Assembly (NCBI GenBank): GCA_002699585.1
Contig: PABP01000034.1
Coordinates: 1 to 64,000, forward strand
Length of the DNA stretch: 64,000 nucleotides
Source of the DNA: Anaerolineaceae bacterium
GTDB lineage: Bacteria > Chloroflexota > Anaerolineae > Aggregatilineales > Phototrophicaceae
Direction of reading: 5' to 3'
Shown in pieces: positions 59,344 to 64,000 of the stretch. The notes beneath the pieces were generated by a model. The model had not been told where the DNA came from. It worked only from the letters and a program-made list of their open reading frames with translations, and searched no databases. Within the stretch, counting starts at the first letter, position 1; every line of letters starts with the position of its first letter. The position numbers and the translations under genes were made by a program.

Positions 59344-61923
59344 TTAATCTGCTGCGGCTGGCCGACGGCGTTTCTTGGGCAGCTTCATCGGCAGGGTATG
59401 GCGACGTTCGCCATCGAACTGGTAGAGCGCATTGGCGACTGCGCCTGCTGTCGGCACCAGGCCGATTTCCCCGACGCCTTTGGCCCCATACGGACCATAT
59501 TCGTCCGGCACTTCAATGCCGATGACCTGCATCTCTGGCATGTCTTTGGCGCGCAGGATGCCGCATTTGCGCAGCATGGTGCTGGTCGGACGTCCATCCT
59601 TCATGACCAGCTCTTCGCTGATAGCATAGCCCAGGCCCATATGGATCGAGCCTTCGATCTGGCCCTCAAACAGGGTCGGGTTGAAGATTTTACCCGCGTC
59701 ATGGGCGGCAACGATCTTCTCGACCTGACCATCTTCATCCAGCGTGACCAACTGCGTGGCGTAGCTGTAGCTGTAGTGCGTATAGACCTTATCGACTTCT
59801 TTGCCCGGTTTAGTCGTCCAATCGACCACCCATTCGCCATCGTAGATGCGCCCGACCAGTTCGTCGATGCTGTGCGACTTGAGGTCTTCCTTGAGTTCCT
59901 TGGCAGCAGCGATGACCGCGTTACCCACCAGTGAAGTCGCACGGGAGGCGGTGGTCATACCTGCGCGGGCGTTGGCGGCGGTGTCCACGCGCACGATGAT
60001 GTGCTCTGCGGGCAGGCCCGTTTCCGTGACCAGGGCTTGCAGGGCCATCGTATTGACGCCCTGGCCCATCTCCGTCCAGCCATGATCGACCACGATACAA
60101 TCCGGGGCCTTGATGCTGATCTTGACCTGAGCTTCATCGGGCATGCCATTGCCGATGCCGGTGTTCTTCATGCCGGTGGCGATGCCTGCATACTTGGCTT
60201 TGTAGAACTCATCTTTGACAGCCAGCAGGGTGGCACGCACGCCTGCGCCACTTTCGATGATCTGGCCTGTTGAGGTTTTGTTGCCATTGTCGATGGCGTT
60301 GTCATAACGGAATTGCCAGCGATCAAAGCTGCCTTGCTCGCACAGGTCGTCGATGCAGCTTTCCAGGCCGAACACGGCTTGATTGACACCGAAGCCGCGC
60401 ATGGCACCGCAGGGCAGGTTGTTGGTGTAGACCGCCGTGCTTTCGACATCGGTCACGGGGAAGGTGTAGCCGCCTGTCGCGTGTCCGGCGCTGCGTTCCA
60501 GCACCTTCATACCGACTGAGGCGTAGGCCCCGGTATCGCCCACAAAAACCGCCTTGCAGAATGTCAGCTTGCCGTTTTCGTCGCAGCCCAGTTCGTATTC
60601 CATCCAGATGGGATGGCGCTTGGGGTGCATGACAATCGATTCGTCGCGGGTCAGTTTGACCTTAACGGGTTTGCCGATGATGGCAGCAGCAACCGCCGCA
60701 TGCCCCTGAACCGTCAAATCTTCTTTACCGCCGAAGCCGCCGCCGTTGGGCACCTGCACCACGCGCACTTTGTCTTGTGCTAGGCCGAGCAGCTTGGCGA
60801 CCTGGACGCGATCTTCAAAGACGCCCTGACCCTGGGAATACACTGTATAGCCGTCTTCTTCCGGTAGGGCGATGCACGCTTCCGGCTCCATAAAGCCATG
60901 TTCGATCATCTGTGTCTGGAAAACGCCCGTGGCCGTATAAGCGGAACTGCTGCGAGCTTCTTCTACAGAGCCACGCTTGGCAATCGTCTTGGACAGCACA
61001 TTGCCGCCCTCATGCACCGACGGACTATCGGCTTGCATGGCGGCGTGCATATCGGTGACGGGTGGCAGCACCTCGTATTCGACGTCGATCAGGGCCGTGG
61101 CTTCCCGCGCGATTTTTTCGCTTTCCGCGACCACGCAGGCCAGCACATCACCGACATAGCGCGTGGTTTCGCCTTCAGCCACCATCAGCGGCCAATCCTG
61201 CTTGATGAGGCCAATATGACGGTCGCCGGGGACATCCGCTGCTTGAATGATGCGAATGACGCCTGGGTGGGCCTGGGCCGCGCTGATGTTAATCGACTTA
61301 ACGACCGCACGCGGATGGTCGCTGAAGCGCAGCGCCCCATAAACCATGTTGTCAAAGCTCATGTCGTCCACGTATTGATGCTGACCAAGCACCAGATCAT
61401 GGGCTTTGTATTTGGGTTGGCGTGAGCCAACTGTACCCGGTACGGTCGGCATAGGCACGGTTTCTTCGTTATAGATGGCCTCCGCGGCGCACTCGATGGC
61501 ATCGACGATCTTCTTGTAGCCGGTGCAGCGGCACAGGTGCGGCGTCAGCACCTTCTCGATGTCATCGCGCGAGGGGGTCGGGTTGACGTTAATCAGGTTG
61601 TTGGCCTGCATCACGATACCCGGAATGCAGAAGCCGCACTGGACGCCACCCTTGCTGACGAAGGCATTGGCGAACACTTCCTGACGATATTCACTGAGGC
61701 CTTCGGTGGTGGTGACGCTGGTCCCTTCGATCTTGCTCATGGGGGTGACGCACGATAGCAGCGCTTTGTTATCGACCTGGACGGCGCAGCAGCCGCAGGC
61801 CGCCTGTGGGGCGCAGCCATCTTTTGCCGAGGTGATGCCTTCTATTTCGCGTAAATAGGTCAGCAGCGGCAGCGACGGATCGCCCGTGTACTCGCGTGGT
61901 AGTCCATTCAGTTTAAATTCCAT
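59344..61923 (-). CDS. Fused 2Fe-2S/molybdopterin xanthine dehydrogenase-family enzyme
   Basis: An 859-residue single-chain enzyme. Residues 1 to about 155 are a [2Fe-2S] subunit with Cys in KDGCAPQAACGCCAV and VQCGFCIPG, then HLCRCTGYKK. The remainder is the molybdopterin-binding domain with QGQGVFEDRVQ, GGGFGGKEDL, EMGQGVNTM, and GAKGVGEIGL near the C-terminus. The fusion without an FAD subunit matches the selenium-dependent xanthine dehydrogenase (Se_dep_XDH-like) family, named here from memory. It hydroxylates a purine or another N-heterocycle, and electrons would pass to a separate partner. The divergent nucleoside-type permeases at 62382 support a purine salvage role. Confidence 0.8.
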   Translation of the reverse strand: MEFKLNGLPREYTGDPSLPLLTYLREIEGITSAKDGCAPQAACGCCAVQVDNKALLSCVTPMSKIEGTSVTTTEGLSEYRQEVFANAFVSKGGVQCGFCIPGIVMQANNLINVNPTPSRDDIEKVLTPHLCRCTGYKKIVDAIECAAEAIYNEETVPMPTVPGTVGSRQPKYKAHDLVLGQHQYVDDMSFDNMVYGALRFSDHPRAVVKSINISAAQAHPGVIRIIQAADVPGDRHIGLIKQDWPLMVAEGETTRYVGDVLACVVAESEKIAREATALIDVEYEVLPPVTDMHAAMQADSPSVHEGGNVLSKTIAKRGSVEEARSSSAYTATGVFQTQMIEHGFMEPEACIALPEEDGYTVYSQGQGVFEDRVQVAKLLGLAQDKVRVVQVPNGGGFGGKEDLTVQGHAAVAAAIIGKPVKVKLTRDESIVMHPKRHPIWMEYELGCDENGKLTFCKAVFVGDTGAYASVGMKVLERSAGHATGGYTFPVTDVESTAVYTNNLPCGAMRGFGVNQAVFGLESCIDDLCEQGSFDRWQFRYDNAIDNGNKTSTGQIIESGAGVRATLLAVKDEFYKAKYAGIATGMKNTGIGNGMPDEAQVKISIKAPDCIVVDHGWTEMGQGVNTMALQALVTETGLPAEHIIVRVDTAANARAGMTTASRATSLVGNAVIAAAKELKEDLKSHSIDELVGRIYDGEWVVDWTTKPGKEVDKVYTHYSYSYATQLVTLDEDGQVEKIVAAHDAGKIFNPTLFEGQIEGSIHMGLGYAISEELVMKDGRPTSTMLRKCGILRAKDMPEMQVIGIEVPDEYGPYGAKGVGEIGLVPTAGAVANALYQFDGERRHTLPMKLPKKRRRPAAAD

Positions 61924-62381
61924 CGTTACAACTCCTAAACCGTCAACTTTCCGGCAGATTGGAATGATGCAGTGAGAACACCATCGTCCTCGACCCCCAT
62001 CCTCCGTCCTTATCCCGAAAAGGGTAATTTTTGCAAGTCCCCTCTCCTTCGGGGAGGGGATTTAGGGGTGGGGTCTTAACTTTGGCGTGTTTTCGCTACA
62101 ATTTTATCATTGTCGACATATGTAGATGCGTTAGCAGCCCGAATGGGACTGCTTTATGGCCTCAAGACTAACCCACTCATCAAAACTTGACAAGCAAAAG
62201 CACCCTATCTTTGTGCGGGTCGTCGGGTGCGAAAAGGCCTAAATAATGTTATCTTTCACAGACTGGCTCTAACCAAGGGTTAATCTTCTGATTACAGTCG
62301 TTGGTAGCCATTTATTAACACATGGGGCATCATCTGCCCGATCCGGGGCAAATACGATGTTCGGCACTTAAGGGAGACCGG
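61924..62381. other. Divergent intergenic region with a dispersed repeat
   Basis: 458 bp between the fused dehydrogenase gene and the permease operon. It contains the element at 61993-62074. The rest is presumed promoter DNA; no coding region or structured RNA was recognised. A purine or PurR-like operator was looked for and not found by eye. Confidence 0.45.
61993..62074. repeat. Dispersed palindromic element, copy 5 (about 82 bp)
   Basis: ACCCCCATCCTCCGTCCTTA at one end and TTCGGGGAGGGGATTTAGGGGTGGGG at the other. The right half is identical to those at 19810 and 41798, and the middle is shortened. Confidence 0.8.
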
Positions 62382-63554
62382 ATGCAAGCGCAAACACGCC
62401 TATCCTGGGGATGGTTGCAGCGGCTAGCGGATTTTTTTCCGGTATTCATCGCGGTTTTACTGGCAGTCATCACCTCGGCGATCCTCCTTATCGCCTTAGA
62501 AGCAGATCCCTTCACCGCCTTTAGCGAAATGCTCGGCGGGGCGTTCGGCACGGAAAACGCCTTCGCGGAGACGCTCGTCAAATCTGTTCCGATTATGTTC
62601 GTCGCCATTGGCATCACGATTGCCTTCCGGGGTGGCGTGGTCAATATCGGTGGTGAAGGCCAGATGATCGCCGGGGCGCTGTTGGGTGCGGCGGTGACGC
62701 TCGGCCTGGGCGAAAGCGTCGGCTGGCTGGTCATTCCGCTGGCCCTGATCGCAGCCTTTATTGGCGGTGGCCTGTATGGTGCCATCGCGGGCTTTCTCAA
62801 AGCCTACTTCGATGTGAATGAAATCCTCAGCACGATCATGCTCAATCAGGTGGCTGTGCAGCTCATGAACTATTTGCTCAACGGCCCGATGCTCGACCCC
62901 GAATCGGCAGGCATGAACCATATTCCCAAAACGGCCCGCATCGCTGAAATCGCTGAACTGCCGCGTCTGGTGATTGGCTTCGGCGACAATGCGCTGTTTG
63001 ATCGCACACGGCTGCACTGGGGTCTGATTATTGCGATTGTGTTGGCGGTCATCAGCTATATTTTGCTGTGGCGGACAGTCATCGGCTTCCGTATTCGTGC
63101 TGTTGGCCAAAATGAACGTGCCTCGCGCTATGCGGGTTTCCGCGTCAAGCAGCAAATCGTGCTGTCGATGTTTTTGTCGGGCGGCATGGCTGGCCTGGGT
63201 GGGGCAGTGCAGGTACTCGGCTTGCAATATCGCCTCCAGACGGATGGCTCCCCGGCAGGCTTTACAGGCAGCGCAGGCTTTAACGGCATCGTGGCGGCAC
63301 TCTTCGGCGGACTCAACCCCTTGGGTGCGGTTCCGGCGTCAGTGTTGTTCGGTGGTTTGCTGGTCGGTGCCCAGAAGATGCAGCGCGAGTTAGGCGTTCC
63401 GGCGGCCATGATTACGGCCATCAATGGCATCATTGTGATTTTTGTAGTTAGCAGCCAGATATTCATCCAGCGCCGGATGCAGCGCCGTGCCAAGCTGGAA
63501 ATCGCTGCGGTTGAAAAGAACAAATTTGAAGATACCGCGCAGGAAACAGGATAG
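62382..63554 (+). CDS. nupP: Nucleoside/simple-sugar ABC permease, first subunit
   Basis: A 390-residue inner-membrane permease from the ATG at 62382 with AGGGAG about 7 nt upstream. The sequence GVVNIGGEGQMIAGALLGAA is the NIGxEGQM signature of the BMP/YufP/NupP group, which import purine nucleosides or related solutes. NEILSTIMLNQVAVQLMNYL follows it. The binding protein and ATPase are not in the window. The next gene is its usual partner. Located beside a fused xanthine dehydrogenase-type enzyme on the other strand. Confidence 0.85.
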   Translation: MQAQTRLSWGWLQRLADFFPVFIAVLLAVITSAILLIALEADPFTAFSEMLGGAFGTENAFAETLVKSVPIMFVAIGITIAFRGGVVNIGGEGQMIAGALLGAAVTLGLGESVGWLVIPLALIAAFIGGGLYGAIAGFLKAYFDVNEILSTIMLNQVAVQLMNYLLNGPMLDPESAGMNHIPKTARIAEIAELPRLVIGFGDNALFDRTRLHWGLIIAIVLAVISYILLWRTVIGFRIRAVGQNERASRYAGFRVKQQIVLSMFLSGGMAGLGGAVQVLGLQYRLQTDGSPAGFTGSAGFNGIVAALFGGLNPLGAVPASVLFGGLLVGAQKMQRELGVPAAMITAINGIIVIFVVSSQIFIQRRMQRRAKLEIAAVEKNKFEDTAQETG

Positions 63555-63567
63555 GTGGTGCGGATTT

Positions 63568-64000
63568 ATGCTTGATGAGATTTTTACCGCCAGCGTCTTT
63601 GCCGCGACCATCCGTCTGGCCACGCCGTATTTGTTCGCCGCATTGGGCGAGATGTATGCCCAGCGCAGTGGCCTGCTCAATTTGGGCGTCGATGGCATTA
63701 TGCTGGTCGGCAGCTTCGCCGGATTTTACCAGGTGTACCAGGGTGGTTCGCTCCTAGAGGGCGTCATCGCGGCCATGTTCGTCGGCGCATTGATGGGGCT
63801 AGCAATGGCCTTTATCAGCGTCACCCTCAAAGCAGAACAGGGCATCAGCGGCATTGGCCTCTACCTGTTCGGCCTGGGTATGAGCGAATTGCTGTTCCAG
63901 AGTTTGCTGGGTACACCACGTACCGTCAGCGGCTTCCCTGATATTTACATTCCGGGCCTGTCCGATATTCAGTTTTTGGGCATCGGCCAGATTTTCTTCC
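63568..64000 (+). CDS. nupQ: Nucleoside/simple-sugar ABC permease, second subunit (partial)
   Basis: The first 144 codons of a permease cut by the window end. The ATG at 63568 lies 14 bp after the stop of the first permease, with GGTGGTG ahead. ATPYLFAALGEMYAQRSGLL and LNLGVDGIMLVGSFAGF are the N-terminal signature of the second NupQ/YufQ-type permease. It forms the channel with the preceding subunit. Confidence 0.85.
   Translation, partial: MLDEIFTASVFAATIRLATPYLFAALGEMYAQRSGLLNLGVDGIMLVGSFAGFYQVYQGGSLLEGVIAAMFVGALMGLAMAFISVTLKAEQGISGIGLYLFGLGMSELLFQSLLGTPRTVSGFPDIYIPGLSDIQFLGIGQIFF

Noticed and set aside
1-64000. tRNA, rRNA, phage or insertion sequence genes
   Set aside because: No T-loop/acceptor pattern, rRNA core sequence, transposase, integrase or phage structural protein was recognised on either strand by eye.

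Overview
The window looks like a chromosomal segment of a Chloroflexota bacterium, probably Anaerolineae-like. This is inferred from secreted proteins with Thr/Pro-rich 'TPTNTPT'/'TDTEPT' linkers, a lone Flp-type pilin, an Hsp70-family protein with an unusual C-terminus, an LPxTG-type surface protein, DUF4012 beside an ABC polysaccharide exporter, and LLM-class oxidoreductase and SBP5 families. No rRNA, tRNA, CRISPR array, transposase or phage gene was recognised. Genes are on both strands in short operons.

Layout. 1-4.5 kb: end of a metal P-type ATPase, an exported amidohydrolase, a nucleotidyltransferase-like protein and a nitronate monooxygenase-like flavoenzyme. 4.6-11.6 kb: a large VWA surface protein, a membrane helix-hairpin-helix protein, a Cache-domain protein whose C-terminal half reads as a pentameric ligand-gated channel, and a small secreted protein. 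11.8-21.4 kb: sulfotransferase-like, PAP2, TetR, trehalose synthesis (otsB and otsA convergent and overlapping by 121 bp), MBL hydrolase, DUF362 and cyclase-family genes. 21.6-23.3 kb: Flp pilin and an LPQTG surface protein. 23.6-35.4 kb: a surface polysaccharide locus (sugar dehydratase, acyltransferase, DUF4012, a sensor kinase/NarL regulator pair, Wzm/Wzt exporter, GT2, UDP-GlcNAc 2-epimerase). 35.5-44.6 kb: Dus, two SUKH-type orphan immunity genes, HD protein, a tandem iron-siderophore binding protein, small accessory genes, and an Hsp70 fused to a GyrA-C-terminal-like beta-propeller. 44.7-53 kb: GT39-like glycosyltransferase, SulP transporter, GNAT, RarA, LLM oxidoreductase, PlsC-like acyltransferase. 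53.2-57.2 kb: an oligopeptide-type ABC system whose binding protein appears circularly permuted. 57.2-64 kb: a truncated hydrolase, cold-shock protein, TPR protein, a fused xanthine dehydrogenase-family enzyme and a nucleoside-type ABC permease pair running off the window.

Between genes lie at least two families of dispersed palindromic elements: a GTAGGGG...CCCCTAC palindrome, and an 80-113 bp element ending in GGGGAGGGGATTTAGGGGTGGGG. Both sit mostly at gene ends or beside accessory genes.

The three observations most worth following are protein architectures: Cache-pLGIC (8850-10988), Hsp70-GyrA-CTD (41923-44274) and the permuted SBP5 (53252-54892). All calls come from reading the translated sequence; no database search was run.
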